Counted from the stretch's first letter, positions 53,507-63,000 are shown. The stretch is DNA of 64,000 nucleotides from an uncultured Verrucomicrobiota bacterium (GCA_937872895.1 CALMUP010000023.1:62001-126000); one strand, 5' to 3'. Notes: generated from the sequence alone by a model not told the origin. Numbers and translations: made by a program.

Positions 53507-55303
53507 ATGGCCCTGATCGGATTGAACAACGTGACCATCGCCTACGGCGGACCGCTACTGCTCGACGGCGCGACGATGCACCTGGAGCGGCGCGAACGCG
53601 TCTGCCTGATCGGCCGCAACGGCGAAGGCAAGTCGACCCTGATGCGCATCCTGACCGGTGCGGAGAAACCCGACACCGGCGAACGCATCATCCAGGCCGG
53701 CGTGCGCGTCGGCTTCCTACCCCAGGAGGTTCCCGGCTCGCTGCCCGGCCGCGTGCGTGACGTGGTGGAGGCCGAGGCCCCGCGCCACGAGGACGAGTGG
53801 GAACGCCACGAACGGGTACGCCTGCTCGTCGAACGCCTCGGCCTCGACCACGAAGCCGTCTACGACACCCTCTCCGGCGGCCAGAAACGCCGATGCCTGC
53901 TCGCCCGCGCCCTGGTCAGCGAACCGGACGTGCTGCTGCTCGACGAACCGACCAACCACCTCGACCTCGCCTCGATCGAATGGCTCGAGACCCTGCTGCT
54001 CCGCTACCCCGGCGCGATCCTGTTCGTCACCCACGACCGCGCCTTCCTGCGTCGCCTCGCCACCCGCATCGTCGAACTCGACCGCGGACGCCTGACCAGC
54101 TGGAACCATCCCTACGACCGCTACCTCGAACTGCGCGAGGAAGCCGCCCTCGCCGAGGAGAAGGCCAACGCCCTCTTCGACAAGAAACTCGCGCAGGAGG
54201 AAGTCTGGGTCCGCCAAGGCATCAAGGCCCGCCGCACCCGCAACGAAGGCCGCGTGCGCGCCCTGAAGAAACTGCGCGAGGAACGCCGCGCCCGCCGCGA
54301 GGTCTCCGGCACCGCCACCCTCGAGATCAACCAGGCCGCCCTGTCCGGCCGCAAGGTCATCACCGCCGAACGCGTCTCCTATGCCTGGGGCAGCCGCCCG
54401 GTCGTCCGCGACCTGTCCACCCGCATCATGCGCGGCGACAAGATCGGCATCATCGGCCCGAACGGCTGCGGCAAATCGACCCTGTTGAAACTGCTGCTGA
54501 AGCAACTCGCGCCGGACGCCGGCACGGTCGAACACGGCACCCAGCTCCAGATCGCCTACTTCGACCAGCACCGCGAAGCGCTCGATGAAACGAAATCGGT
54601 CGCGGAAAACGTCTGCGGCGAGGACACCCACGTCGTGCTCAACGGCGCCCGCCGCCACGTGCTCAGCTACCTGCAGGATTTCCTGTTCGCCCCCGACCGG
54701 TCCCGCACCCCGGTGCGCGCCCTCTCCGGCGGCGAGCGCAACCGGCTCCTGCTCGCCAAGCTCTTCACCCGCCCGGCCAACCTGCTCGTGCTCGACGAAC
54801 CGACCAACGACCTCGACATGGAAACCCTCGAACTGCTCGAGGACCTGCTCGTCGAATTCCCCGCCACCATCCTGCTGGTCAGCCACGACCGCGCCTTCCT
54901 GAACAACGTGGTCACCAGCACCCTGGTCTTCGAGGAGCACGGTGTCGTCCGCGAATACGTCGGCGGCTACGACGACTGGCTGAACCAGCGCGCCACCCCC
55001 GCCTCCGCGACCGCGACGAACCCCGCAATCCCCGCCGCCGCCCCCGCCGCGAAACCCGCCGCGCGCGAGTCCAGAAAACTCACCAACCGCGAACGTCAGG
55101 AGCTGGACACCCTCCCGGCGCGCATCGAGGCGCTGGAGACGGAACTCGCCGCGCTGCAGGAGAAGCTCAACGACCCGGCCTTCTACAAGTCGCCGGCCGA
55201 CGAGGTGAAGGCCGCCGCCGACCGCCTGCCCGCCCTCACCGCCGACATCGAGGCCGCCTACGCCCGGTGGAGCGACCTGTCCGAACGGTCCTCCGGCGTG
55301 TAA
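53507..55303 (+). CDS. ABC-F family ATPase (Uup-like)
   Basis: A 598-aa soluble protein with two ABC cassettes. Cassette 1: Walker A GRNGEGKST, signature LSGGQKRR, Walker B LLLDEPTNHLDL. Cassette 2: Walker A GPNGCGKST, signature LSGGERNR, Walker B LVLDEPTNDLDM. A linker helix pair between them and a coiled-coil C-terminal domain (ESRKLTNRERQELDTL onward) match the Uup subgroup, which binds DNA or ribosomes. ABC-F proteins act on the ribosomal E site. ATG 53507 is chosen because the first cassette starts there; a TATACC box is 10 nt upstream but without a clear -35. Confidence 0.95.
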   Translation: MALIGLNNVTIAYGGPLLLDGATMHLERRERVCLIGRNGEGKSTLMRILTGAEKPDTGERIIQAGVRVGFLPQEVPGSLPGRVRDVVEAEAPRHEDEWERHERVRLLVERLGLDHEAVYDTLSGGQKRRCLLARALVSEPDVLLLDEPTNHLDLASIEWLETLLLRYPGAILFVTHDRAFLRRLATRIVELDRGRLTSWNHPYDRYLELREEAALAEEKANALFDKKLAQEEVWVRQGIKARRTRNEGRVRALKKLREERRARREVSGTATLEINQAALSGRKVITAERVSYAWGSRPVVRDLSTRIMRGDKIGIIGPNGCGKSTLLKLLLKQLAPDAGTVEHGTQLQIAYFDQHREALDETKSVAENVCGEDTHVVLNGARRHVLSYLQDFLFAPDRSRTPVRALSGGERNRLLLAKLFTRPANLLVLDEPTNDLDMETLELLEDLLVEFPATILLVSHDRAFLNNVVTSTLVFEEHGVVREYVGGYDDWLNQRATPASATATNPAIPAAAPAAKPAARESRKLTNRERQELDTLPARIEALETELAALQEKLNDPAFYKSPADEVKAAADRLPALTADIEAAYARWSDLSERSSGV

Positions 55304-55360
55304 TGTCGGAGCCGGGAGGGGAACCCATCTACGGCGTAGAGGGATGACGGTTTTCTGTAG

Positions 55361-55481
55361 TTCCGGCGTTATACGCCGGAAGAAGCCCGTGCCGATACGA
55401 AACCGCGACGGTGGGCGAACAAGAGCCATGCCTTGTCCCACTCCTGGTTGATCGGGGTGTAGTAGCCGCTCCGCGAGCGGC
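55361..55481. repeat. Two hairpins between ABC-F and DUF503 genes
   Basis: Perfect hairpins TTCCGGCGT-TAT-ACGCCGGAA (55361-55381) and GCCGCTC-CGC-GAGCGGC (55465-55481) lie between convergent stop codons, in a 244-bp gap with no gene. The first could terminate both transcripts, although no T-run follows. Confidence 0.65.
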
Positions 55482-55547
55482 AGGACGCAGGCGTGAGCGG
55501 ATGGCGATGGAGGCGCGGCCCTCGCCGCGTTTCGGACCCGCGACCGA

Positions 55548-55829
55548 TCAGATCATCTCCACCATCATGTCGAGCACGACGATGGCGGGGTTGCTGCGGA
55601 TGAAGTCGCTGACCTCGGAGATGCGCGACTCGACGATGTGTTTCTCCGCGGCCACGGTCACGATGGTCAGGCCGCACGACTTCCACACGTCCTGGTGGTC
55701 CGTCTCGGCCACGCTCACGTTCATCTTGTTCAGCATCCGGTCCTTCAGGCTGCGCAGCACCATGCGCTTGTCCTTCAGCGAATTCGCGTCGGGGATGCTC
55801 AGCTTGAACTGGACGCAGCCGATGACCAT
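55548..55829 (-). CDS. DUF503 family protein
   Basis: A 93-aa protein matching DUF503 along its length: SLKDKRMVLRSLKDRM at the N-terminus and VSVAETDHQDVWKSCGLTIVTVA in the middle. The family has a ferredoxin-like fold and often neighbours rbfA/nusA; its function is unproven. It begins 11 bp after the stop of the outer-membrane protein gene, so the two are probably co-transcribed here. Confidence 0.92.
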   Translation of the reverse strand: MVIGCVQFKLSIPDANSLKDKRMVLRSLKDRMLNKMNVSVAETDHQDVWKSCGLTIVTVAAEKHIVESRISEVSDFIRSNPAIVVLDMMVEMI

Positions 55830-55840
55830 GCGCGGCGGAC

Positions 55841-56617
55841 CTAGAAGTGGTAGGCGATGCCGAAGTTGATCACCGGGTAGATCTTCAGGCGGTTGATCTC
55901 GTCCTCGATGTCCTTCTGGAGTTGAGCAAGATCCTGCTGGAACGTCGGGTCGTTGGCCGCCGTGCCGGAGCTGGAGATGCTGACATCATAGGTCTGGAAG
56001 ATGACGCCGAAGTCCACCACGAAGGTCAATGAGTAATCGGGACGCACCGCGTTGCCATACCCGATCCCGATATACGGGGCCACTTCGTCGAATTCCGCCG
56101 CCCCGCTGATTGTACCGATTTGCTCCGGCGTGTATTCGTTGTCGCCGATCTCCTCGTTTCCTTCCGGTGTGCCGTCGATGCCCAGCTCATTGTCCAGCAG
56201 GGCCACACCAGCCGAGATGCGGAAGTTCCCCCCTTCGAACGGATAGAAATCGAGCAGGAACATCGCCGTCTGGAAGTTCAGGTCGAGATCGAAGTCGATG
56301 TCGTCGATCGTATCCTTGTAAGTGAAGTCTAGGTAGCCGACATTGCCGCGAAAGCTCACCCAGTCGGAGAGGTAGATGCTGGCATCGGCCCCAATACCGA
56401 GGGTACCAACCTTCAGGCCGAGTGCGAACCCGGACCACTCGAACGCATCCGGATTGGGATTGCCTTCGCTATCATACGGCTGGATATCGGTCGCTCGCGG
56501 GCCGGCGAACTGGACCTGCTGCTGCGGCGGCGGGGCCGAACGGGTTTGCTGGGCGTTGGCTGACACGACGGCGGCGGCCAGCAGGGCAGCGGCAATGGAC
56601 ATAAAACGACGGTTCAT
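55841..56617 (-). CDS. Outer-membrane beta-barrel-like protein
   Basis: A 258-aa protein with a signal peptide (MNRRFMSIAAALLAAAVVSANAQ) and many alternating-hydrophobicity strands, ending NFGIAYHF: the C-terminal Phe is the sorting mark of outer-membrane barrels. Strands such as SFRGNVGYLDFTY and FVVDFGVIFQTYDV are consistent with a small 8-strand barrel. The role is unknown. ATG 56617 has a clear AGGAGA site at 9-nt spacing; the longer frame to 56671 has no export signal. Confidence 0.8.
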   Translation of the reverse strand: MNRRFMSIAAALLAAAVVSANAQQTRSAPPPQQQVQFAGPRATDIQPYDSEGNPNPDAFEWSGFALGLKVGTLGIGADASIYLSDWVSFRGNVGYLDFTYKDTIDDIDFDLDLNFQTAMFLLDFYPFEGGNFRISAGVALLDNELGIDGTPEGNEEIGDNEYTPEQIGTISGAAEFDEVAPYIGIGYGNAVRPDYSLTFVVDFGVIFQTYDVSISSSGTAANDPTFQQDLAQLQKDIEDEINRLKIYPVINFGIAYHF

Positions 56618-56642
56618 GATGGCGTTCTCCTGAATGCGCCGA

Positions 56643-56671
56643 ACACTACCGCCACCCACCAGACCGGTCAA
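56643..56671 (-). promoter_or_regulatory. Promoter of the outer-membrane protein gene
   Basis: On the minus strand, TTGACC (56671-56666), 17-bp spacer, TAGTGT (56648-56643), then a 25-nt leader containing AGGAGA. A leadered promoter, unlike the leaderless group. Confidence 0.7.
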
Positions 56672-56716
56672 CGACGTTCGGCCACGAATCGGTCAACCGC
56701 AAGCCCCGGCCCATCC

Positions 56717-56745
56717 TTGACATCCAGGGGCGGAAGCAGTACATG
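56717..56745 (+). promoter_or_regulatory. Promoter of tRNA-Val
   Basis: TTGACA (56717-56722), 17-bp spacer, TACATG (56740-56745), about 18 nt before the mature 5' end. The -35 is consensus; the -10 is weak. Confidence 0.5.
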
Positions 56746-56763
56746 CTACCACTTCCACTAGGC

Positions 56764-56840
56764 GGACATTTAGCTCAGTTGGTCAGAGCACTGCCCTCAC
56801 ATGGCAGGGGTCGCAGGTTCAAATCCTGCAATGTCCACCA
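56764..56840 (+). tRNA. tRNA-Val (anticodon CAC)
   Basis: A 77-nt cloverleaf with encoded CCA. Acceptor GGACATT/AATGTCC, D stem GCTC/GAGC, anticodon stem CTGCC/GGCAG with loop CTCACAT (anticodon CAC, decodes GUG), 5-nt variable loop, T stem GCAGG/CCTGC with loop TTCAAAT. All stems are perfectly paired. Confidence 0.98.
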
Positions 56841-57077
56841 GCCTTCGCTCTCCAGGCTCAACGGGCTCAACACCAAAAACGGGGGCGCGACGCACCGGCA
56901 AGCGGTTAGGCACATAGCACACACACCCTCAATCGGTAGTTTTCAACGTTTCTGAATCCGTAGGCTCTCCGGGAGATGCGTTTCGTTTGGTCTGGACCCT
57001 CTGCGCGAAGTCACCATACTGGTGCGCGTCACGGCGCGTTCGGTCGGATCGTCGCGCCAGGTCTTGGAGGTCGCGCG

Positions 57078-58259
57078 TTGCATTCCGCCATTCACATCTG
57101 GCCCGAAGCCGTCCGGATCGTGGATGGCCGCGTCCGGCGCGAAGCCCGGATCGAGCGGTCCGGCCTTTCGCCGTTTACCGTATGGTACGAAGGACCCGAA
57201 GCGCTACTGCCGCATGTCGCCGCGCAGGACGATGCCTTCCTGCTCGCCGGCATCTACCAGGGCATGACCCGGGGCGAGGCGATCCACCTGCACGGCACGG
57301 TTTCCTCCGGACTGCTGGGCAACCTGGATGAATTCATCGCCGCCTGGTCCGACCTGAAACCCGATACCTACCGCCGCGTGGATGTCATGGCGGATGAAGA
57401 ACGGTCCGCGTCCCCGCTCCCGACCGGCGCCATCTCCGCCTTCACCGGCGGGGTGGACTCGGCCTTCACCCTCTGGCGTAACGCCCGCCTCCCGCACCGC
57501 ACCACACCGATCACCGCGGCCCTGTTCGTGCACGGCTTCGATATCCCGCTCACCCAGCCGGGGGTGTACGCGCGGGCGGCCGCCCGGGTTGGTCACATGA
57601 CATCCAGCCTCGGCATCCCGCTGTTCACCGTTGCCACCAACTACCGCGCGCTCGAGGACGATTGGCGCGACACGCACGGCCTCGGCGTGACCTCCGCCCT
57701 GATCCAGTTCGGCGCACGCCACCGGCAGGGACGCATCCCCAGCACCCACGCCTACGCGGAACTGCGCATCCCCTTCGGCTCCAATCCGCTGACCGATCCG
57801 CTGTTGTCGAGCGAGCGTTTCCTCCTCCGGTATGACGGCGCAACCCACCGCCGCACGGACAAGATCGCCGCGCTGGCGGAATGGCCGGAGGCGATGCACC
57901 ACCTGCGCGTCTGCTGGGCGGGACCGCACCTCGACCGCAATTGCGGGGCCTGCCGGAAATGCGTCGGCACCGCCATCTGTTTTGCCGCCATGGGCCTGTC
58001 CCTGCCCCCGGCCCTGCCCATCCCCGACCTCGCGGCCGCCATTCGCGCACTCTCCGGCGAACCCATGAATCCGTACGGCATGCGCCGCATCGCCGATGCG
58101 GTCCGAATCGCCCGCGAACAAGGCCGGATCGCGCCGTGGATCGAGGCGGCCGAAACCTGGATCCAACGCTCCACCCCGATCCCGACGACGAAACCCGACG
58201 CGGCACCACTCCCGGGATGGATGGCCCGCTGGCGGGCGCGGCGAGGAGGTACGGCATGA
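57078..58259 (+). CDS. PP-loop ATPase-fold protein with Cys cluster
   Basis: A 393-aa protein. FTGGVDSAF (PP-loop TGGVDS at 123-128) places it in the adenylating N-type ATP pyrophosphatase superfamily. RNCGACRKCVGTAIC provides Cys289, 292, 295 and 301, a likely zinc site similar in spirit to QueC. The N-terminal ~110 residues form a separate domain with no motif I know. The start is TTG 57078, preceded by GGAGG at 7-nt spacing; ATG 56976 has its purine run too close to the codon. It is coupled by ATGA to a GH18-motif protein, so it may modify a glycan or a glycan-linked base or amide. The gap 56841-57077 shows no gene. Confidence 0.75.
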   Translation: MHSAIHIWPEAVRIVDGRVRREARIERSGLSPFTVWYEGPEALLPHVAAQDDAFLLAGIYQGMTRGEAIHLHGTVSSGLLGNLDEFIAAWSDLKPDTYRRVDVMADEERSASPLPTGAISAFTGGVDSAFTLWRNARLPHRTTPITAALFVHGFDIPLTQPGVYARAAARVGHMTSSLGIPLFTVATNYRALEDDWRDTHGLGVTSALIQFGARHRQGRIPSTHAYAELRIPFGSNPLTDPLLSSERFLLRYDGATHRRTDKIAALAEWPEAMHHLRVCWAGPHLDRNCGACRKCVGTAICFAAMGLSLPPALPIPDLAAAIRALSGEPMNPYGMRRIADAVRIAREQGRIAPWIEAAETWIQRSTPIPTTKPDAAPLPGWMARWRARRGGTA

Positions 58260-59188
58260 TACCCGGCCGCAACCATGCCACCTGGTGCCGGAGCCTCTTT
58301 TTCCGCGGCCACGCCCCCACGTCGGGCGAGCCACTGACCGAACAGCACCTCGCGGCCTTCGGGCAAGCCATGGTCGCCGGGGGCGTGCGGTATGCCTACC
58401 TGTTCTCCGGGCCCTTCGATCCGGACGGCGCGCTTCCCGACTGGGCGTTTTCGCAACGGGCGAAGGACAGCCTGGCCCGCATCCGCGATCACGCCCCGTC
58501 GCTGCGCCTGCTCCCCTGGGTGGGCGGCGTGTTTGGAAAAACCGTAGCCGTGGACCGTCGGTCCTGGCGCGACCGCGCGGTCGCATCCACCCTCCGCTTG
58601 TGCGAGACCCTGCCCGTGGACGGCATCCATGTAGACTTCGAATGCATCACCCATCCCGCACATCCGGATGCCAACCGCGACCCCGCTCGCCAGCGCGGAT
58701 ACGGCCCCGGCGTCTGCGCCTTCCACCGCGCCCTGCGGAACGCGCGCAGCGACCTGTTCACCTCCTCGGTGGTGGTAACCACCGCGACCCGGGCGCAACC
58801 GTGGAAGCGTCAACACTCCCTGGAGGAAATGGAGCTGCTCTACCGGGACATCGACCAGATCGCCTATCTGTTGTACGATACGGGGATCTCCTGCCGCCAC
58901 ACCTTCGCCGCCGCAGCGAACGAACAACTCGCCCATCTCGCGACGCTCCAGGACCGGGTCGGCTCCCGCGCCCCGGACGTCCTGCTCGGCGTCGGGACGT
59001 TTGTCAACGAACCGAACCTGCGCCCCTTCCGCGACTTGCGCGTTGAAAACCTCACCCACAGCCTCCACACCTTCCGCGAAGCGCTCCAGACCTCCGGCCG
59101 CCCGGACCTGCGCATCGGCGGCCTGGCCGTCTACTGCGAATGGCACACCAGCCCCCTCCAATGGCGGATCATCCGCGAACGCTGGTGA
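58256..59188 (+). CDS. GH18-like TIM-barrel protein (DGxxxDxE motif)
   Basis: A 310-aa cytoplasmic protein (no signal peptide). VDGIHVDFECI contains D122-G-x-x-x-D-x-E129, the catalytic signature of glycoside hydrolase family 18, in which Glu is the acid and the reaction uses substrate N-acetyl assistance. VRYAYLFSG, LRLLPWVGG and YLLYDTG are plausible barrel strands. ATG 58256 has GGAGG at 5-nt spacing and overlaps the PP-loop stop. The pairing with an adenylating enzyme is unusual for a chitinase-like fold, so the substrate may be an intracellular amino-sugar compound. The fold is inferred from the motif and strand order. Confidence 0.65.
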   Translation: MIPGRNHATWCRSLFFRGHAPTSGEPLTEQHLAAFGQAMVAGGVRYAYLFSGPFDPDGALPDWAFSQRAKDSLARIRDHAPSLRLLPWVGGVFGKTVAVDRRSWRDRAVASTLRLCETLPVDGIHVDFECITHPAHPDANRDPARQRGYGPGVCAFHRALRNARSDLFTSSVVVTTATRAQPWKRQHSLEEMELLYRDIDQIAYLLYDTGISCRHTFAAAANEQLAHLATLQDRVGSRAPDVLLGVGTFVNEPNLRPFRDLRVENLTHSLHTFREALQTSGRPDLRIGGLAVYCEWHTSPLQWRIIRERW

Positions 59189-59192
59189 CGAC

Positions 59193-60131
59193 CTACCCCT
59201 CCGGTGCACGGGCGAACTCGGCGTCGTCGCCGGGCGGCAGGGTGAATTTCCCGTTCCGCCAGTCACCGCGCCGCCACGCCTCCTTCGCCTCGTCGATCTT
59301 CTCCTTCGACGAGGCGACGAAATTCCACCAGATGTAACGCGGCCCGTTCATCGTGTCGCCGCCGAGCAGCATCAGCCGCGCCCCCTCCGCACCCGCCTGC
59401 ACCGCAACCTTGTCGCCCGGCCGGAACACCATCATCCGGTGCCGCTCGAAGACCTGTCCGGCCACCCGGATCGACCCCTCGACCACATACACCCCGCGGT
59501 CCTCGTGGTCGTCCGGCATCGGCAGCACCGCCCCCGGCGCCAGCACGGCATCTAGGTAGAACATCCGCGAGAAGGTCTTCACCGGCGAGGTCTGCCCGTA
59601 GGCCGATCCGACAATCAACCGCACCTGCTTGCCCTCGGCATCAAGGAACGGCAGGTCCGCCTTGCCGCGGTGTTCGAAGTCCGGCGCGACGTCCTCGGCG
59701 TGCTCCGGCAACACCACCCAGGTCTGGATGCCGTACAGCCCGTGCGGGGTGGCCCGCGTCGCCGCGCTGGTGCGCTCGGAATGCGTGACCCCGCGTCCGG
59801 CGGTCATCCAGTTCACCTCGCCGGGAAAGATAATCTGGTTCGTGCCCAGCGAATCGCGGTGCTGGAACTCGCCCCGGTACAGGTAGGTCACGGTGGCGAG
59901 GCCGATGTGCGGATGCGGCCGCACGTCGATGCCCTGGTTGGTGAGGAATTCGGCCGGCCCCATCTGGTCGAAGAAGATGAACGGACCGACCATCTGCCGC
60001 GCCGGGGCGGGCAAGGCCCGCCGCACCTCGAACCCGCCGAGGTCGCGCGACCGCGGGATGATCAACGTCTCGATCGCATCGATCGCACCCTCATCCGGAC
60101 ACACCGGCTGCAACGCGGGATTCCAACTCAT
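59193..60131 (-). CDS. Pirin family protein
   Basis: A 312-aa bicupin. The metal site is in the N-terminal cupin: VRPHPHIGLATVTYL and MTAGRGVTHSER, with GPFIFFDQMGP upstream. Pirins bind Fe(II) and some have quercetinase activity or act as redox sensors. The C-terminal cupin and NGPRYIWWNFVASS complete the family pattern. A GGAGG site lies 8 nt before ATG 60131. It converges on the GH18-motif gene with a 4-bp gap. Confidence 0.95.
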   Translation of the reverse strand: MSWNPALQPVCPDEGAIDAIETLIIPRSRDLGGFEVRRALPAPARQMVGPFIFFDQMGPAEFLTNQGIDVRPHPHIGLATVTYLYRGEFQHRDSLGTNQIIFPGEVNWMTAGRGVTHSERTSAATRATPHGLYGIQTWVVLPEHAEDVAPDFEHRGKADLPFLDAEGKQVRLIVGSAYGQTSPVKTFSRMFYLDAVLAPGAVLPMPDDHEDRGVYVVEGSIRVAGQVFERHRMMVFRPGDKVAVQAGAEGARLMLLGGDTMNGPRYIWWNFVASSKEKIDEAKEAWRRGDWRNGKFTLPPGDDAEFARAPEG

Positions 60132-60157
60132 GGCTCGTCCTCCGTGTTACGGATACC

Positions 60158-60319
60158 CTACCTTCCAGCGACGGCCGTGCCGACTTTTTTCCGCCGGCAC
60201 CGGTCGCTGCAGTAGCGGACCTCGTTCCAGACGCGTTCCCACTTCTTGCGCCAGGCGAACGGGCGGCCGCAGGCCGCGCAGGTTTTTTCCGGGAGGTGTT
60301 GTTTCTTCACGCCACGCAT
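60158..60319 (-). CDS. DUF2256 zinc-ribbon-like small protein
   Basis: A 53-aa protein with [20 protein letters not shown] and [10 protein letters not shown], matching DUF2256 end to end: two Cys pairs flanking a WRKKW core. The function is unknown. ATG 60319 or GTG 60310 could be the start. It is divergent from the DUF429-like gene, with only 15 bp between the two starts. Confidence 0.88.
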   Translation of the reverse strand: MRGVKKQHLPEKTCAACGRPFAWRKKWERVWNEVRYCSDRCRRKKVGTAVAGR

Positions 60320-60334
60320 GGCGTAGTGTACCCC

Positions 60335-61114
60335 ATGCCGCCGGATTTTCAGGAGTTCATCGCCGTGGACTGGTCGGGCGCGAAAAGCCCGCGCCTGCCC
60401 GGCCTGCAGGTCGCGTCGTGCCGCCCCGGGCGGGCCACCCCGCGCCTGGTCCGGCGCACGCCCTCGTGGACGCGCTGCGGCGTGATGGACTACGTCGGCA
60501 CCCGCGCCCGCGAACAGGGTCCGGTGCTCGCCGGCTTCGACTTCGGGTTCGCCTACCCGTTCCACGACGCGCAGGCGTACTTCCCGGCCATCGAAGGTTC
60601 GCCATCCGACGCGAAAACCGTCTGGGCCTTGATCGATACCCTGGCCGGGGACGCGCCCGATCTCTACGGCGGCGCGGCGGCACGCCCCCCCTCGCCCCTC
60701 GCTCCGTTGTTCAACGTGCACAAACACCGCGGCCGCTGGTTCAGCAACCGCCGCCTGCGCCGCACCGAACGGGCCTGCCCAACCCGCCCCTCCTGCATGT
60801 TCAACGGGGTCGGCCCGGCCTCGGTCGGGGTCGGCTCCCTCGCCGGCATGCGGATGCTGCACCGGCTTTCGCAACGGCGCGACCTGCGCATCGCGGTGTG
60901 GCCGTTCGACCCCATCGACGGCGCCGACCTTGTCGTCGTGGAAATCTTCCCGCGCCTGTATGCCCGTACCACATCCATCGACCGCGCCGCTTATCGCACG
61001 GAAGACGAATTCGACGCCGTGCTGGCCGCCGACGCCCTGCGCTCCCTCGCCGGCCATGCAGCAATCTGGACGTCCGGCGATCCGCTCGAAGGCTGGATCT
61101 TCGGCGTCGCCTGA
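60335..61114 (+). CDS. DUF429-like predicted RNase H-fold protein
   Basis: A 259-aa protein. [30 protein letters not shown] and [14 protein letters not shown] give the Asp-Asp-Glu-Asp order of the RNase H-like fold found in DUF429 and related families. Nuclease activity is predicted for the fold but not shown. ATG 60335 is chosen because the frame upstream lacks family character and a TAGTGT box sits 5 nt before it. Confidence 0.7.
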   Translation: MPPDFQEFIAVDWSGAKSPRLPGLQVASCRPGRATPRLVRRTPSWTRCGVMDYVGTRAREQGPVLAGFDFGFAYPFHDAQAYFPAIEGSPSDAKTVWALIDTLAGDAPDLYGGAAARPPSPLAPLFNVHKHRGRWFSNRRLRRTERACPTRPSCMFNGVGPASVGVGSLAGMRMLHRLSQRRDLRIAVWPFDPIDGADLVVVEIFPRLYARTTSIDRAAYRTEDEFDAVLAADALRSLAGHAAIWTSGDPLEGWIFGVA

Positions 61115-61192
61115 GAGTGCCGGGCTGCTCCACCCCCGCTCTGTTTACGGTAGTCGCCGCAGCATATTCCGGCTAGTCTTGTCGGGTATCGC

Positions 61193-62395
61193 ATGGAACC
61201 CTTGGACCAGAAAACAACCGAAGAGCGGTGGAGGCTGCTGTTCGAGCAGAGTCCGTTGAGCATCCAGATCTTCTCGCCCGAGGGTCAGACCATCCGCTTC
61301 AACCGCGCCTGGTCGAACCTGTTCGGCCTGAGCGACGAGGAAGCCTACGCCTTCAACGTGCTGCAGGATCCGGTGCTGGAGCAGACCGGCGCCCTGAACC
61401 ATATCCGGCGGGCGTTCGCCGGAGAAATCGTCTTCGTTCCCCCGGTGAAGTTCCCCGTGCGCAACCACCCGACCGCGATGCGCTGGATTGGCGGCACGGT
61501 GTTCCCGGTCATCACCCCGGACGGCATCCTCCGCGAAGTGGTCGTGGTCCACCACGACATCACCGAGCTCAAGCAGGCCGAGGAGACCCTGCGCGACCTG
61601 AACCAGATCCTCGAGGCCCGCGTGGCCGAACGCACGGAGGAACTGCGCACGTCGGAACAGGAGCTTCGCACCGCCCTCGATGCCGAACGTCAACTGAACC
61701 AACTCAAGACCAGCTTCGTCGGCATGGTCAGCCACGAGTTCCGTACCCCGCTGGGTGTGATTCAGACCGCGACCGATTTGCTGCAACGCCACGGCGAACG
61801 GCTGGAACCCGGCGAGCGGGACAAACAATTCGTCTCGATCCAGACCGCGGTACGACGCATGGCCGGCATGATGGAGCACATCCTGCTGCTCGGGCGTCTC
61901 GACGGTCGCCACTACCACCTGAAATCCACGGAACTGGACCTGCCGATCTGGATCACCGAACACCTGGAACAGTTTTGCCCCGCCCCGGACGACCGCACCC
62001 GCGTCGCGATCGAACACACCGGGTGGCCATCCTCCGGCCGCACCCGCCTCGACGAAGCCCTGCTGCTGCACATCCTCGGCAACCTCGTGTCCAACGCCTG
62101 CAAGTACTCTCCGCCGGATGCGCCAGTGGTCATCCGCCTGTCCCGCACGGCGAATGCCCTGACCATCGCGGTCGAGGACCAGGGCATCGGCATTAGCGAG
62201 GCCGACCAACGCCACCTGTTCGAGGGATTCTTCCGCGCCTCGAACGTGGGCTCCCGGCCCGGCAGCGGCCTCGGTCTGGCCATCGCCCGACGCTGCGCTG
62301 AACGCATGGGCGGCACCCTGACCCTGACCAGCGAACCGAACCGTGGCAGCACCTTCCGGGTCACGCTGCCAACCACCCCTCCGGAAGTATCATGA
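61193..62395 (+). CDS. PAS-domain sensor histidine kinase
   Basis: A 400-aa soluble kinase. A PAS domain (~10-130: WRLLFEQSPLSIQIFSPEG) is followed by a coiled coil (EETLRDLNQILEARVAERT), HisKA with phospho-acceptor His in GMVSHEFRTPLG (~180), and HATPase with N box NLVSNACKYSPP, G1 VEDQGIGIS and G2 GSGLGLAIARR. No membrane span, so it senses a cytoplasmic signal. The stop overlaps the response-regulator start by ATGA, giving a cognate pair. Confidence 0.95.
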   Translation: MEPLDQKTTEERWRLLFEQSPLSIQIFSPEGQTIRFNRAWSNLFGLSDEEAYAFNVLQDPVLEQTGALNHIRRAFAGEIVFVPPVKFPVRNHPTAMRWIGGTVFPVITPDGILREVVVVHHDITELKQAEETLRDLNQILEARVAERTEELRTSEQELRTALDAERQLNQLKTSFVGMVSHEFRTPLGVIQTATDLLQRHGERLEPGERDKQFVSIQTAVRRMAGMMEHILLLGRLDGRHYHLKSTELDLPIWITEHLEQFCPAPDDRTRVAIEHTGWPSSGRTRLDEALLLHILGNLVSNACKYSPPDAPVVIRLSRTANALTIAVEDQGIGISEADQRHLFEGFFRASNVGSRPGSGLGLAIARRCAERMGGTLTLTSEPNRGSTFRVTLPTTPPEVS

Positions 62396-63000
62396 CCTCG
62401 TTGGTCCTGATCGAGGACGAACCCGACCTGCGCCACAGCCTGGTCCTGTTGCTGCGTCTGGAGGGGTTCACCGTTCACGAGGCGATGACCGGACCAGATG
62501 GCTTGGCCATCATCCACCAACACCACCCCGATCTGGTGGTGTGCGACATCCAGCTTCCCGGCATGGATGGCTTCGGGGTACTCGCCGCGCTGCGCGCCGA
62601 TCCCGCGATCGCCCCGATCCCGTTCATCTTCCTCACCGCCCGAGGCGAGAAGAGCGACATCCGCCTGGGCATGGTCACCGGTGCCGACGACTACCTCGTC
62701 AAACCGGTCGCCTTTGACGACCTGCTCCAGGCCATCCAGACCCGCCTGGCCCGGTTCGCCGGGTACCGCCAACCACCCAACTTCGCCGACCCGCGTCCGC
62801 TCGAGGCGCTCGGCCTCTCCCCCAAACAGGCGGAAACCCTGCTCTGGGTCGCCCAGGGCAAAAGCAATGCCGAGGTCGCCGCCATCCTCGACGTCGCCGA
62901 GGCGACGGTCAAAAAACACCTCGAACACATCTATGCTAAACTCGGGGTCGAAAAACGCGGCGCGGCCAGCCTGATCGCCATCGAACACCTCAGCCGCTGA
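62392..63000 (+). CDS. Response regulator with LuxR-type output domain
   Basis: A 202-aa protein. The receiver has phospho-acceptor Asp52 in LVVCDIQLPGMDG and the conserved Thr/Lys (LTARG, DYLVKP). The C-terminal LuxR/GerE helix-turn-helix reads LSPKQAETLLWVAQGKSN then TVKKHLEHIYAKLGV. It is the partner of the upstream kinase. A palindrome at 63107-63122 before the next gene could be one of its binding sites. Confidence 0.95.
   Translation: MTSLVLIEDEPDLRHSLVLLLRLEGFTVHEAMTGPDGLAIIHQHHPDLVVCDIQLPGMDGFGVLAALRADPAIAPIPFIFLTARGEKSDIRLGMVTGADDYLVKPVAFDDLLQAIQTRLARFAGYRQPPNFADPRPLEALGLSPKQAETLLWVAQGKSNAEVAAILDVAEATVKKHLEHIYAKLGVEKRGAASLIAIEHLSR

Noticed and set aside
56841-59192. Genomic island inserted at tRNA-Val
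   Set aside because: No integrase gene and no repeat of the tRNA 3' end found downstream; the neighbouring genes have normal composition.
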